A stretch of 64,000 nucleotides of DNA from Thalassobaculum fulvum. Lineage in GTDB: Bacteria > Pseudomonadota > Alphaproteobacteria > Thalassobaculales > Thalassobaculaceae. The notes under the pieces were generated by a model, which ran no database searches, was not told where the DNA came from, and saw nothing but the letters and a program-made list of their open reading frames with translations. The stretch covers positions 588,252 through 652,251 of the forward strand of contig NZ_BMZS01000001.1 of NCBI RefSeq assembly GCF_014652915.1. The letters run 5' to 3'. Positions 26,545-36,257 of this stretch are shown here, piece by piece (the first letter of the stretch is position 1; the number at the start of each line of letters is the position of its first letter). A program made the translations under genes and the position numbers.

Positions 26545-26560
26545 CTTTGCAACGGCAAAG
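26545..26560. promoter_or_regulatory. Candidate PhaR operator
   Basis: CTTTGC-AACG-GCAAAG is a perfect 6-base inverted repeat inside a TGC/GCA-rich stretch, 109 bases upstream of phaR. PhaR proteins of alphaproteobacteria bind TGC-rich sites with GCA partners, so autoregulation is plausible. Not proved from one site. Confidence 0.4.
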
Positions 26561-26617
26561 GTATACAATCCTTGGAAACTCAGGGACTCCCGGTCTTCCG
26601 CGACGCGAAAGGTTGGA

Positions 26618-27343
26618 TCAACCGGCCGGTCGGTCGTTCCGCGTCCAGTCCCAGAAACTCCGGTCCGACGCGAAGTACAGCGGCGTCCGCGCCCGGCGCA
26701 GCGCCTCCTTGACCTCGGGGTTCTGCACCGACCGGGGCGTGACGCGGTAATGCACCAGCCGACCCTCCGCCGTCAGGCCGAGGGTCCAGAGGTGCGCGAA
26801 GTGCCGGGCCAGCAGGTTCAGCGTCGAGCCGTACAGGTAGGTGTCGAAGTTGAACATCTCGAGCTGCACGATGTCCGGCTTCCGGTCGCGCAGCGTCCGC
26901 TCGGCGCCACGCAGGACCTCGAGCTCCGCGCCCTCGACGTCGATCTTCCAGAAGGCGGCGCGCGGCAGCTCGAGCTCGTCCAGGGTGCGGGTCTCGACCT
27001 CCACGACCTCGACTTCGCCGCCGCGCCGCTCCTGGTACAGGCGCGAGAACTTCGGCGACAGGGTCGACGCCGCGGAGTTCTTCTCCGGCACCCGCAGTTC
27101 GGCGGTGCCGCTGCTGTCGGAAAGCGCGAACGGCAGCAGGTGGAAGGCCGGGTGGTTGCGGACCCGGTCCGGGACCAGCGCCCGGTTCGCCGGCAGCGGC
27201 TCGAACGAGTAGACGGCCGCGGCCCCGCGCTCCAGGTACATGGCGGCGGTTCCGCCACGATCTGCGCCGATGTCGTACACGACGTCGCCGGGCCGGACGA
27301 ACCAGCCGGCGCTCCGGGAGTCGAACGAATACGGGTCGGACAT
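26618..27343 (-). CDS. FkbM-family methyltransferase
   Basis: A 241-residue SAM-dependent methyltransferase. The SAM-binding motif I is DVVYDIGADRGGTAAMYL near residues 19-36, followed by VYSFEPLP. The FkbM signature FWKIDVEGAELEVLRGAE lies near residue 125. Members methylate hydroxyl groups of sugars or polyketides. ATG at 27343 is chosen because motif I follows at the usual distance. A second FkbM protein is at 38305. No glycan genes are adjacent here, so the acceptor is unknown. Confidence 0.83.
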   Translation of the reverse strand: MSDPYSFDSRSAGWFVRPGDVVYDIGADRGGTAAMYLERGAAAVYSFEPLPANRALVPDRVRNHPAFHLLPFALSDSSGTAELRVPEKNSAASTLSPKFSRLYQERRGGEVEVVEVETRTLDELELPRAAFWKIDVEGAELEVLRGAERTLRDRKPDIVQLEMFNFDTYLYGSTLNLLARHFAHLWTLGLTAEGRLVHYRVTPRSVQNPEVKEALRRARTPLYFASDRSFWDWTRNDRPAG

Positions 27344-27530
27344 GCGGACGGCCGGGGTGAGCTGCAACCGTGTCGACCTAGACGATCGGCCGGCCGCCGG
27401 CAATCGCTATCGCCCGGCCGTCTCCGGCGGACACCGGGCGGGCCCTTCCGACTCGCGAAAATCGTCATAAAAACATCGTTGAATCAGTGCCTTGACGGCC
27501 GCTTCGAAATCCATGACATACTCCGCCGCC

Positions 27531-28055
27531 ATGACCCGCAGCCCCGACCCGCACGAGCTGGCCCGCCGTTTCCTGGACCTGTGGCAGGACCAGGTCCAGG
27601 CCATGGCGACCGACCCCGAGGTGGCCGACAGCGTGCGGCGCTGGACCGCGCTGTGGGGAAACGCCATGCGCGCGGGGATGGCGCCGGGGACGGCACCGGC
27701 GGCGGCGCCGGACGCCGGCGGCGGCGACGGGCTGCAACCGGGGTACCGGCCGGGCGGTGCGCGGGCCTATGATGGCGCGGACAGCGAGGAACGGGGCGAG
27801 CATGGCCGGGCGGGACAGCAGCGCCGCGGGGACACGGGCGAGCGGCGACCCACGGCGGCCGGGTCCGCGGCCGCTGCCGCTGTACCTGAGCACGGCGCTG
27901 ACGACCTGGCTGTCGTCCTACGCGAGCTCCGCCGCCTGGAAGAGCGGATCGCTCGACTGGAAGACCGCCTCGGCGGAGGCGGCGACCAGCCTGCGGCACC
28001 AGCTCGAGGCTCTCGAGGCGGCGCGGGCGGCCGCAAAGGCCGATCCGGAGGCTGA
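27531..28055 (+). CDS. Hypothetical protein overlapping the PHA-synthase-like gene out of frame
   Basis: A 174-residue reading frame. The first 60 residues look like a genuine protein (DPHELARRFLDLWQDQVQAM, DPEVADSVRRWTALW) and resemble small helical proteins that precede PHA-synthase-like genes in related bacteria. Third-position GC is very high up to about 27750. Beyond that it shares DNA with the next gene in another frame, yet still contains heptad-like ELRRLEERIARLEDRL before a Gly/Arg tail. A TTGACG element at 27492 and CATACT at 27517 could form a promoter placing the transcript start next to the ATG, that is a leaderless message. Whether the last 85 codons are functional is open. Confidence 0.55.
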   Translation: MTRSPDPHELARRFLDLWQDQVQAMATDPEVADSVRRWTALWGNAMRAGMAPGTAPAAAPDAGGGDGLQPGYRPGGARAYDGADSEERGEHGRAGQQRRGDTGERRPTAAGSAAAAAVPEHGADDLAVVLRELRRLEERIARLEDRLGGGGDQPAAPARGSRGGAGGRKGRSGG

Positions 28056-29121
28056 CCCTTCGGCGCCGGCCTCGTTCGAGGAGGCGCTCGACGAGGAGAT
28101 CCGCCACCGGCTCGGCCGGTTCCTCGACGGCATCCAGGCCTATCGCGAGCACCCGTACCGCCGGCCGGCGCAGGACCCGCCGGTGTGCTGGAAGGAGGGC
28201 ACCACCCTGCTGCTCGACTACGGCGCGGTGCCGGAGGCGGCGCGGCCGATGGGCGGGGTGCCGATCCTGGTGATCCCGTCGCTGGTCAACCGAGGCTACG
28301 TCCTCGACCTGGCGCCGCGGCGCTCGCTGATGCGGGCGCTGGCCGCCGCCGGGTTCCGGCCGTTCCTGGTGGAGTGGGGGTTCCCCGGCGAGACCGAGCG
28401 CCGCTTCACCCTGACCGACTACGTCGCCGGCCGGCTCGAGGGCGCGCTGGAGGCGGTGCTGACGATCGCCGGCCGGCGGCCGCCGGTGCTCGGTTACTGC
28501 ATGGGCGGCCTGCTGGCGCTGGCGCTGGTCCAGCGCCGGCCACGCGATACCGCCGGCATGGCGCTGCTGGCGACCCCGTGGGACTTCTCCGCCGACGCCT
28601 CGCCGGTCGCCGCATCGCTGCCTCTGGCGGAACCGTGGCTGAGCGCTATGATCGAGGCTGCCGGTTGGCTTCCCACCGACCTGATCCAGTCCCTGTTCTT
28701 CTCCCTCGACCCGATGCTGGTCATCCGCAAGTTCCTGCGCTTCGCCGAACTCGACCCCGACAGCCCCGAAGCCGCCGAGTTCGTGGCGCTGGAGGATTGG
28801 CTGAACGACGGCGTGCCGCTGGCCGCCCCGGTCGCCCGCGAGGCGCTGTTCGACTGGTACGGCCGCAACACCCCGATGACCGGCGACTGGCGGGTCGCCG
28901 GCCGGCCGGTGGTACCGGAGCAGGTCGAGGCCCCGGCCCTGGTGATGGTGCCGGCGCGCGACCGCATCGTGCCGCCGGCCTCGGCCCGGGCGCTGGCCGA
29001 GCGGCTGCCGAACGCCACCCGTGCCGACCTGGCGCTGGGGCATATCGGCATGGTGGTCGGCTCCAGCGCGCCGAAACGGGCCTGGAGCACCCTGATCGAC
29101 TGGATAGGCGAGACGACGTAA
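27802..29121 (+). CDS. PHA-synthase-like alpha/beta hydrolase
   Basis: A 439-residue protein of the PhaC/lipase-like family. The N-terminal segment RPLPLYLSTALTTWLSS precedes the synthase fold. The lipase-like box is GYCMGG with the nucleophilic Cys near residue 233, the Asp is in PARDRIVPP, and the His is in LGHIGMV. Cys in place of Ser is the PHA-synthase mark. It is shorter than class I PhaC (about 580 residues) and may be a divergent synthase or acyltransferase. ATG at 27802 is chosen from GAGGAAC upstream; ATGs at 27769 and 27772 lack a site. The first 254 bases are also read by the upstream frame. The next gene begins 25 bases downstream. Confidence 0.83.
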   Translation: MAGRDSSAAGTRASGDPRRPGPRPLPLYLSTALTTWLSSYASSAAWKSGSLDWKTASAEAATSLRHQLEALEAARAAAKADPEADPSAPASFEEALDEEIRHRLGRFLDGIQAYREHPYRRPAQDPPVCWKEGTTLLLDYGAVPEAARPMGGVPILVIPSLVNRGYVLDLAPRRSLMRALAAAGFRPFLVEWGFPGETERRFTLTDYVAGRLEGALEAVLTIAGRRPPVLGYCMGGLLALALVQRRPRDTAGMALLATPWDFSADASPVAASLPLAEPWLSAMIEAAGWLPTDLIQSLFFSLDPMLVIRKFLRFAELDPDSPEAAEFVALEDWLNDGVPLAAPVAREALFDWYGRNTPMTGDWRVAGRPVVPEQVEAPALVMVPARDRIVPPASARALAERLPNATRADLALGHIGMVVGSSAPKRAWSTLIDWIGETT

Positions 29122-29146
29122 CCGAGACAGCGGAGACCGCACGGGC

Positions 29147-30271
29147 ATGACCGAAATCGACAAGCCGCAGGGCGAGGAAACCATCGAGGACCTGCGCGAG
29201 GCCTGCCAGACCCTGCACGAGGTCGTCGACCGGGCCTGCAGCCGGCTCGACCGCAACGTCTGGGACTACCTGCGGGGCGGCACCGAGAGCGAGACCACCG
29301 TGCGCCGCAACCGCCTGGCGTTCGACCGCTGGGCGTTCCGGCCGCGGGTGCTGGAGGACATGCGGGAGATTGACTGCGGCGGGGCGTTCCTCGGCCACAA
29401 GCTGCGCCTGCCGGTGCTGCTGTGCCCGATCGGTTCGCTCGAGAGCTTCCACCCCGACGGTCCGCGCGCGGCGATGCAGGCGGCCGCCGAGTTCGGGGTG
29501 TCGCTGTTCCTGTCCTCGGTCGGCACCTTCCCGCTGGAGTCGATCGCCGAGATCCCGGCCGGCAACGGCATGAAGGTGTTCTGCCTGTACAAGCGCGGCG
29601 ACGATTCCTGGCTCGACGGCGTGGTGGCCCGGGCCATCGACCACGGCTACGACGCCTTCGCCATCACCGTCGACAGTGCCTGGTACAGCCGGCGCGAGCG
29701 CGACATCGCCAACCGCTTCATCAAGCCGTGGCGGCAGGTGCCCGGCATGGAGTTCCAGAAGGCCCTGAACTGGCGCGACATCGAGCGCTTCAAGAAGACC
29801 TACGACATCCCGCTGATCCTCAAGGGCATCGCCACCGCCGAGGACGCCCGGCTGGCGATCGAGGTCGGCGCCGAGGCGGTGTACGTCTCGAACCACGGTG
29901 GCCGCCAGCTCGACCACGGGCTCGGCTCGCTCGACGTGCTGCCGGAGGTGGTCGACGCGGTGCGCGGCCGGGCGACGGTGGTGGTCGACGGCGGCATCAC
30001 CCGCGGCAGCGACATCGCCAAGGCGCGGGCGCTGGGCGCCGACATGGTCGGGATCGGGCGGCTGTTGTGCTGCGGGCTTGCGGCCGGCGGCGCCGCCGGC
30101 GTGGTCCGGGTGCTGGAGTTGCTGGAGGAGGAGGCCCGGATCGACCTCGGCCTGCTCGGCGTCGGCAGCTTCGCGGAGCTCGACGGCCGCTACCTGGCGC
30201 GCGCCGAGCCGGTGATGGAGCCGAGCCTGTTCAGCCAGTACCCGCTGCTCGGCGAGGCGGCCCGGACCTGA
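29147..30271 (+). CDS. FMN-dependent alpha-hydroxy-acid oxidase/dehydrogenase
   Basis: A 374-residue TIM-barrel flavoenzyme. The FMN and active-site elements are present: RNVWDYLRGGTESE at the N-terminus, Lys in PLILKGIATAEDA, His and Arg in VSNHGGRQLDHG, and the phosphate site VVVDGGITRGSD with GIGRLLCCG. It oxidises an L-2-hydroxy acid such as lactate or glycolate. It sits between the PHA-synthase-like gene and phaA; whether it supplies precursors for the polymer is an inference from position. ATG at 29147 follows a GGAGA site. Confidence 0.88.
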   Translation: MTEIDKPQGEETIEDLREACQTLHEVVDRACSRLDRNVWDYLRGGTESETTVRRNRLAFDRWAFRPRVLEDMREIDCGGAFLGHKLRLPVLLCPIGSLESFHPDGPRAAMQAAAEFGVSLFLSSVGTFPLESIAEIPAGNGMKVFCLYKRGDDSWLDGVVARAIDHGYDAFAITVDSAWYSRRERDIANRFIKPWRQVPGMEFQKALNWRDIERFKKTYDIPLILKGIATAEDARLAIEVGAEAVYVSNHGGRQLDHGLGSLDVLPEVVDAVRGRATVVVDGGITRGSDIAKARALGADMVGIGRLLCCGLAAGGAAGVVRVLELLEEEARIDLGLLGVGSFAELDGRYLARAEPVMEPSLFSQYPLLGEAART

Positions 30272-30473
30272 CGCCGGCGGATCCGGCTCGGGGCCAGGTC
30301 ATCATCTCCCGGCGTTCCGCCGTTAACCAGCCCGGGACAGCGTGGCCGCCGGTTGTGGGATGCCCGGGCGCGGCCTATGTTGGGCTCGAGGGGCCGGGTT
30401 CCGGAGCCGTTCCGGCCGGTGGGCCCGCCATAGGCGACGTCGCGGACGTCCGATTCGAGAAGGGGAGACTGCC

Positions 30474-31652
<1,179 letters not shown>

Positions 31653-31681
31653 CGCCGGCCCGCGAATTGGTCATATGATTG

Positions 31682-31713
31682 GGAAGTCCGCCCCCGCCAG
31701 AGGGGCGGCTTCC
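31682..31713 (+). other. Intercistronic hairpin between phaA and phaB
   Basis: GGAAGTCCGCCCC pairs with GGGGCGGCTTCC with one bulged base around a short loop. No T tract follows, so it is more likely an RNA-processing or stability element than a terminator. It would let phaA and phaB be expressed at different levels. Confidence 0.5.
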
Positions 31714-31747
31714 GGGGGAAGGCATCACAGCGAGGGAGTGACGACCG

Positions 31748-32470
31748 ATGGCACGCGTGGCACTGGTGACGGGCGGGACCCGGGGAATCGGCGAGGCGAT
31801 CTCTGTCGCCCTGAAGGACGCCGGCTGCAAGGTCGCGGCCAACTATGCCGGCAATGACGAGCGCGCGCGGGAGTTCACGGCGCGCACCGGCATCCCGGCC
31901 TTCAAGTGGGACGTGTCGGACTTCGCGGCCTGCCAGGCCGGCGTCGCCCAGGTCGAGGCCGAGGTCGGGCCGATCGACATCCTGGTCAACAACGCCGGCA
32001 TCACCCGCGACGGCACCATCCACAAGATGGACCACGACATGTGGCAGGCGGTGATCGACACCAACCTCGGCTCCTGCTTCAACATGTGCCGCTGCACCAT
32101 CGAGGGCATGCGCGCGCGCAAGTTCGGCCGGGTCGTGAACATCGGCTCGATCAACGGCCAGGCCGGCCAGTACGGCCAGGTCAACTACGCCGCCGCCAAG
32201 TCCGGCATCCACGGCTTCACCAAGGCGCTGGCCCAGGAGGGTGCGCGCTCGAACATCACCGTGAATGCCATCGCGCCGGGCTACATCGACACCGACATGG
32301 TGGCGGCGGTGCCGGCCGACGTGCTGGAGAAGATCAAGGCCCGCATCCCGGTCGGCCGGCTCGGTCACGCCTCGGAGATCGCCCGCGGCGTGGTGTTCCT
32401 GACCGCCGACGACGCCGGCTTCATCACCGGCTCGACGCTGAGCATCAACGGCGGTCAGCACATGTACTGA
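31748..32470 (+). CDS. phaB: Acetoacetyl-CoA reductase
   Basis: A 240-residue short-chain dehydrogenase. The NADP-binding motif is VTGGTRGIGEAI near residue 8, with NNAG near residue 83 and the Ser-Tyr-Lys triad in NIGSINGQAGQYGQVNYAAAK (Tyr and Lys spaced YxxxK). The C-terminal NGGQHMY is typical of PhaB. It reduces acetoacetyl-CoA to (R)-3-hydroxybutyryl-CoA with NADPH. ATG at 31748 has GAGGGAG 8 bases upstream. It ends the PHA locus, followed by a T-tailed terminator. Confidence 0.94.
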   Translation: MARVALVTGGTRGIGEAISVALKDAGCKVAANYAGNDERAREFTARTGIPAFKWDVSDFAACQAGVAQVEAEVGPIDILVNNAGITRDGTIHKMDHDMWQAVIDTNLGSCFNMCRCTIEGMRARKFGRVVNIGSINGQAGQYGQVNYAAAKSGIHGFTKALAQEGARSNITVNAIAPGYIDTDMVAAVPADVLEKIKARIPVGRLGHASEIARGVVFLTADDAGFITGSTLSINGGQHMY

Positions 32471-32472
32471 CC

Positions 32473-32613
32473 CTTCGCGGCCCCCGCGTTCGCAGGGGCG
32501 CCTCGGGACGAGAGACCAGAGGGGCGGTGGCCGGGCGGCTGCCGCCCCTTTCTTTCTGTCGCCCTGAGCTGCGATCCCGGCGCTCGCCGGGGGCGCCGCG
32601 AAGGTCCGGCCGG
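32473..32613. repeat. Second type of inverted repeat surrounding a terminator
   Basis: Outer arms CTTCGCGGCCCCCGCG and CGCCGCGAAG, with TCGGGACGAGAGA facing TCTTTCTGTCGCCCTGA. It differs in sequence from the nine GGTCCCGG-type copies but has the same plan of two facing arms. It encloses the terminator at 32520-32558. Confidence 0.55.
32520..32558 (+). terminator. Rho-independent terminator after phaB
   Basis: Stem AGGGGCGG/CCGCCCCT with a 14-base loop, directly followed by a T-rich tail (TTCTTTCT). It sits 50 bases after the phaB stop. Confidence 0.65.
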
Positions 32614-32622
32614 ACAGGGACC

Positions 32623-33444
32623 CTAGTGTCCGACCGTGAAGTCGTTCTTCCCGCACAGATCCCGGCCGCGCATCAGCCACAGCGCCCGGCCGGCGAAGTC
32701 GACCTGGTTGCCGCCGCGCTGCTGGAGCTGGGCGCCGTACTCGCGGTCGAAGTGGGAGCTGGTCGGCATGTAGCGGCAGACATAGCCGGCGCGGCGTTTG
32801 GTCGAGCGGTTCGGCTCCGAGCCGTGCACCAGGTAGACGTCGTGCAGCGACAGCTGGCCCGCCTCCAGCACGATGTCGACCGCCTCGGCCTCGTCGTACT
32901 CGTCGGCGTTCAGCTCCTGGTTCAGCACCAGGTCGGGGCTGTCCTTCTGGGTGTGGGCGCGCAGCCGGTTGCCCTTGTGGCTGCCGGGAATCACCCTGAG
33001 GCAGCCGTTCTCCGGCGTGGCGTCGTCGAGCGCGATCCAGGCCGAGCAGGTGGCCAGCGGCCGGATCGGCCAGTACTCGCCGTCCTGGTGCCACGGCACC
33101 CGCTTGCCGGTACCGGCCGGCTTGCCGAACACGGTGGTGCCCCACAGCAGGAAATCCGGGCCGATCACCTGGCCGACCATGTCCAGCACCTCCGGGATGC
33201 GGGCGTAGTCGAGCCACGCGTTGGAGCCCTGCAGGCCCTGGGTGCCGCCCTTGACGATGTGCGGGCAGAACATCGAGTCGCGGCTGACGCCGGCATTGGC
33301 GGTCAGCAGCGCGTCGAGGTCGTCGCGCATGCGCTGCAGCAGCTCGGCCGGCAGCCGCCAGCGCGGCACCACGTAGCCGCGCTCGTGGTAGTGCTCGATC
33401 TCTTCGGGGCTCAGCAGATGGCTCTGGCGCGACGGCGCGTTCAT
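32623..33444 (-). CDS. Phytanoyl-CoA dioxygenase (PhyH) family oxygenase
   Basis: A 273-residue Fe(II)/2-oxoglutarate dioxygenase-type protein. The metal triad is His and Asp in PWHQDGEYWP near residue 120 and His in YLVHGSEPNRS near residue 205, with Arg in RRAGYVCRYMP binding the oxoacid. Members hydroxylate acyl-CoA, small metabolites or antibiotics. ATG at 33444 has GGGAGGA 6 bases upstream. It is transcribed toward phaB and its substrate is not indicated by neighbours. Confidence 0.86.
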   Translation of the reverse strand: MNAPSRQSHLLSPEEIEHYHERGYVVPRWRLPAELLQRMRDDLDALLTANAGVSRDSMFCPHIVKGGTQGLQGSNAWLDYARIPEVLDMVGQVIGPDFLLWGTTVFGKPAGTGKRVPWHQDGEYWPIRPLATCSAWIALDDATPENGCLRVIPGSHKGNRLRAHTQKDSPDLVLNQELNADEYDEAEAVDIVLEAGQLSLHDVYLVHGSEPNRSTKRRAGYVCRYMPTSSHFDREYGAQLQQRGGNQVDFAGRALWLMRGRDLCGKNDFTVGH

Positions 33445-33486
33445 GGTGTCCTCCCGGGGGTGCCTTCGACGGGCTTTTCCGGGATG

Positions 33487-34047
33487 CTAGAGCCGTTCCC
33501 CGAGCGCGTGAAGCACCGCCTCCAGCCGGCGGTCGCGCAGGCCGAGCTCGTGGATGTGCCGGACCACCGAGACCAGGTAGTCGCGGTTGGCGCCGGACCG
33601 GCCGTGGGCGGCGGCGACGATGGCGGCCTGCTGCTCGACCGTCAGGTGGCCGGCATAGTCCGGATCGGCGCGGTCGATCACGTAGGTGACCGAGCGCACG
33701 GTCCGGGGCTGCGGCCCGTCGAGGATCACCGGCAGCTCGGCCCGGCGGTACACCGGGTAGTGCGCGGTCTCGCGCTCGTGCAGGTAGGCGAGGGTCCCGT
33801 CGACCGCCTCGCCCGGCACCCGGTAGGCGATGCCGCGGCACGAGCCGCCGCGGTCCAGCCCCATGACCAGGCCCGGCCGCGCGGCGTCGCCGCGATGGTG
33901 GCGCGACACCACGCACAGCCGCCGGTGCCGGCCGAGCAGCCGGGCCGCCGCGCGCTCCACGAACGGGAAGCCGGGGTTCCACATCAGCGAGCCGTAGCCG
34001 AACACCCAGATCCCGTCGCCGTCCCGCTTCGAACCCGCCTCTTTCAT
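33487..34047 (-). CDS. Gamma-glutamylcyclotransferase (ChaC family)
   Basis: A 186-residue cyclotransferase. The substrate loop WVFGYGSLMWNPGFP near residues 13-27 is the ChaC signature, and the catalytic Glu lies in LAYLHERE. It cleaves glutathione to 5-oxoproline and Cys-Gly. ATG at 34047 is chosen; translation from farther upstream would overlap the divergent gene's start. Located 42 bases upstream of the PhyH gene in the same direction. Confidence 0.87.
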   Translation of the reverse strand: MKEAGSKRDGDGIWVFGYGSLMWNPGFPFVERAAARLLGRHRRLCVVSRHHRGDAARPGLVMGLDRGGSCRGIAYRVPGEAVDGTLAYLHERETAHYPVYRRAELPVILDGPQPRTVRSVTYVIDRADPDYAGHLTVEQQAAIVAAAHGRSGANRDYLVSVVRHIHELGLRDRRLEAVLHALGERL

Positions 34048-34106
34048 CCGTCGCCCCGCGCGCCTATGTTTCGGCCTTCCCGACAACCGGCCGGACCGGA
34101 TACGCA

Positions 34107-35195
34107 ATGTCGCCGCCTGACACAACCCGGCCTGCAGGTTTCCAGGACCGCCGGCACCTGCGCCGCCGCCGCCTGGTCGTCGCCGGTGCCGGCCTGGCGG
34201 CGCTGCTGGCGGCCGGCTGGACGATCGCCTGGCAGCTGGTTGCGCTGCGGGTCGAGGCGGCGGTCACCGGCTGGATCGACCAGCGGCGGGCGCTCGGCGA
34301 CCGGATCGAGCACGGGCCGCCGGCGCTCGGCGGCTTCCCGTTCACCGTCGACGTCACCATGCGCCAGGTGCACTGGACGCGCGAGGACGGCCCGACCCTG
34401 CTGGCCGCGGCGGCGCCCGAGCTGGTCGCCAGCACGCCGGTCTGGGACCCGTTCCGGGTGGCGGTGCGCCCGGTCGGCGGCGGCCGGGCCAGCGCGGCCG
34501 GTTCCTGGGGCTCGGTGACCGCCGACGCCGACGAGGCGCTGGCGGTCGTGACCCTCGGCCGGCGGGCGCCCGACCGGGTCGACGTCACCCTGCGGAACAT
34601 CGAGCTGACCGGCCCCGGCGGTGTGGTGTGGGCGCATGTCGCGGCGTTCGACGCGGTCGTCGACCCGACCCCCGAGGCGGAGTCCGGTGCCATCGCCGCG
34701 GTGCCGGCGACCCTCGACGTGTCGGGCACCGCGACCGGCATACGGCCGGCGGGCGCCGAGGCGCTGCCGTTCGAGGGGCCGGCTGCGGTGAGCTGGCGGG
34801 CCGCTCTGCGCGGCGACGTCGATCCGGCCGCCGGGCTGCCCGGCCTGGCCATGTGGCGCGACGCCGGCGGGGTGATCGACGTGCAGTACCTGTCGGTGTC
34901 CTGGCCGCCGATCGATCTGGTCGGCGACGGCACGGTGGCGCTCGACGCCGCCATGCGGCCGGAAGGGGCGGGCGTGGCCGAGGTCCAGGGCATCGGCGAG
35001 GCGCTCGACCGGCTGGTCGCCAAGGGCCGCATGAAGCCGGCCGACGCCGCGCTGCTGAAGCTGGCGGCGATCGCCGCCGGCGAGCCGGCGGCCGACGGCC
35101 GGGGTCAGCGGGTGAAGGCGCCGGTCACGGTCCAGGACGGCACCGTCCGGGTCGGCCGCATCCCGGTCGCCAAGGTCCGCTCGATCGCGGAATAG
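34107..35195 (+). CDS. DUF2125-domain membrane-anchored protein
   Basis: A 362-residue alphaproteobacterial protein. Residues 20-45 are an N-terminal membrane anchor (RRRRLVVAGAGLAALLAAGWTI, arginines inside). The rest is periplasmic and matches DUF2125, with GGFPFTVDVTMRQVHW near residue 74. Function is unknown; the fold recalls lipid-transfer-like barrels. It diverges from the ChaC gene with a 59-base gap. ATG at 34107. Next to tyrC, as in several relatives. Confidence 0.85.
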   Translation: MSPPDTTRPAGFQDRRHLRRRRLVVAGAGLAALLAAGWTIAWQLVALRVEAAVTGWIDQRRALGDRIEHGPPALGGFPFTVDVTMRQVHWTREDGPTLLAAAAPELVASTPVWDPFRVAVRPVGGGRASAAGSWGSVTADADEALAVVTLGRRAPDRVDVTLRNIELTGPGGVVWAHVAAFDAVVDPTPEAESGAIAAVPATLDVSGTATGIRPAGAEALPFEGPAAVSWRAALRGDVDPAAGLPGLAMWRDAGGVIDVQYLSVSWPPIDLVGDGTVALDAAMRPEGAGVAEVQGIGEALDRLVAKGRMKPADAALLKLAAIAAGEPAADGRGQRVKAPVTVQDGTVRVGRIPVAKVRSIAE

Positions 35196-35219
35196 GGCGT
35201 GGGGGCGGGCGTCGGTTCG

Positions 35220-35321
35220 AGGTCCCGGCTCTCCGCGGCGTCGCCGCTGCGGCCGGGATGAGGGAACAGGAAGCCATCCACCGCTCCTCATCCCGGACGA
35301 GCGAAGCGAGATCCGGGACCT
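35220..35321. repeat. REPIN-like double-hairpin repeat, copy 6 (GATGAGG subtype)
   Basis: Outer arms AGGTCCCGG/CCGGGACCT, inner arms GGGATGAGG/CCTCATCCC. Near-identical in the left arm to copies 2 and 5. Lies between convergent genes. Confidence 0.8.
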
Positions 35322-35327
35322 ACGCCG

Positions 35328-36257
35328 TCACTTCCCGTTGCCGTTGCCGCTGGTGCCGTACGGGAAGGGGCGGGCCTGGTTGGCCTCGATGACGCCGCGG
35401 CGGATCTCGCGGGTCTTGGTGAACAGCTCCTGCAGCTTGTCGCCCTCGCCCCAGCGGATGGCGCGCTGCAGGTAGCTGAGGTCCTCGCTGAAGCGCTGCA
35501 GCATCTCCAGCACCGCCTCGCGGTTGTTCAGGAAGATATCGCGCCACATGATCGGGTTGGAGCCGGCGATCCGGGTGAAGTCGCGGAAGCCGCCGGCCGA
35601 GAACCGGATGACGTCGCGCTGCTCCTGCTCCTCCAGGTCGAAGGCGGTGCCGACGATGGTGTAGGCGATCAGGTGCGGCAGGTGCGAGGTCACCGCCAGC
35701 ACCTTGTCGTGGTAGGCGGCGGGCAGCTCCTCGACCAGCGCGCCGCAGCGCGTCCACAGGGTCTCCAGCCGGGCCAGCGGCTCCGGAGCGGTGCCCTCCA
35801 GCGGCGTCAGGATCCAGAACCGGCCCTCGAACAGCGCCCCGGAGCCGGCGTCGGGCCCGGACTTCTCGGTGCCGGCGATCGGGTGGCCGGGGATGAAGTG
35901 GACGCCGTCCGGAACGTGCGGCTGCACCGCCGAGATCACCGCCTGCTTGACCGAGCCGACGTCGGTCAGGACCGCGCCCGGCTTGAGGTGCGGCGCGATG
36001 CCCTCGGCGATCGCGCCGTAGGTGCCGATCGGGGTGCAGATGACCACCAGGTCGGCGTCCTTGACGGCTTCGGCCGGGCTCTCGTCGTAGCTGTCGCCGA
36101 GGCCGAGCTCGGCGGCCCGCGCCAGGGCCCGGTCGGAGAAGTCGGCGACGGCGATGGTGCCGACCAGCCCGCGCTCGCGCACCGCCCGGGCGATCGACGA
36201 GCCGAGGTTGCCGATGCCGATCAGCGCCATGCGCTCGAAGACGATTCCGTCGGTCAT
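35328..36257 (-). CDS. tyrC: Prephenate/arogenate dehydrogenase
   Basis: A 309-residue NAD(P)-dependent dehydrogenase. The Rossmann motif is LIGIGNLGSSIAR near residue 12. Active-site His are in HFIPGHPIAGTEKSG near residue 125 and SHLPHLIAY near residue 195. It oxidatively decarboxylates prephenate or arogenate in tyrosine synthesis. ATG at 36257 overlaps the hisC stop as ATGA, so it is translationally coupled. It forms an operon with hisC and chorismate mutase. Confidence 0.92.
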   Translation of the reverse strand: MTDGIVFERMALIGIGNLGSSIARAVRERGLVGTIAVADFSDRALARAAELGLGDSYDESPAEAVKDADLVVICTPIGTYGAIAEGIAPHLKPGAVLTDVGSVKQAVISAVQPHVPDGVHFIPGHPIAGTEKSGPDAGSGALFEGRFWILTPLEGTAPEPLARLETLWTRCGALVEELPAAYHDKVLAVTSHLPHLIAYTIVGTAFDLEEQEQRDVIRFSAGGFRDFTRIAGSNPIMWRDIFLNNREAVLEMLQRFSEDLSYLQRAIRWGEGDKLQELFTKTREIRRGVIEANQARPFPYGTSGNGNGK

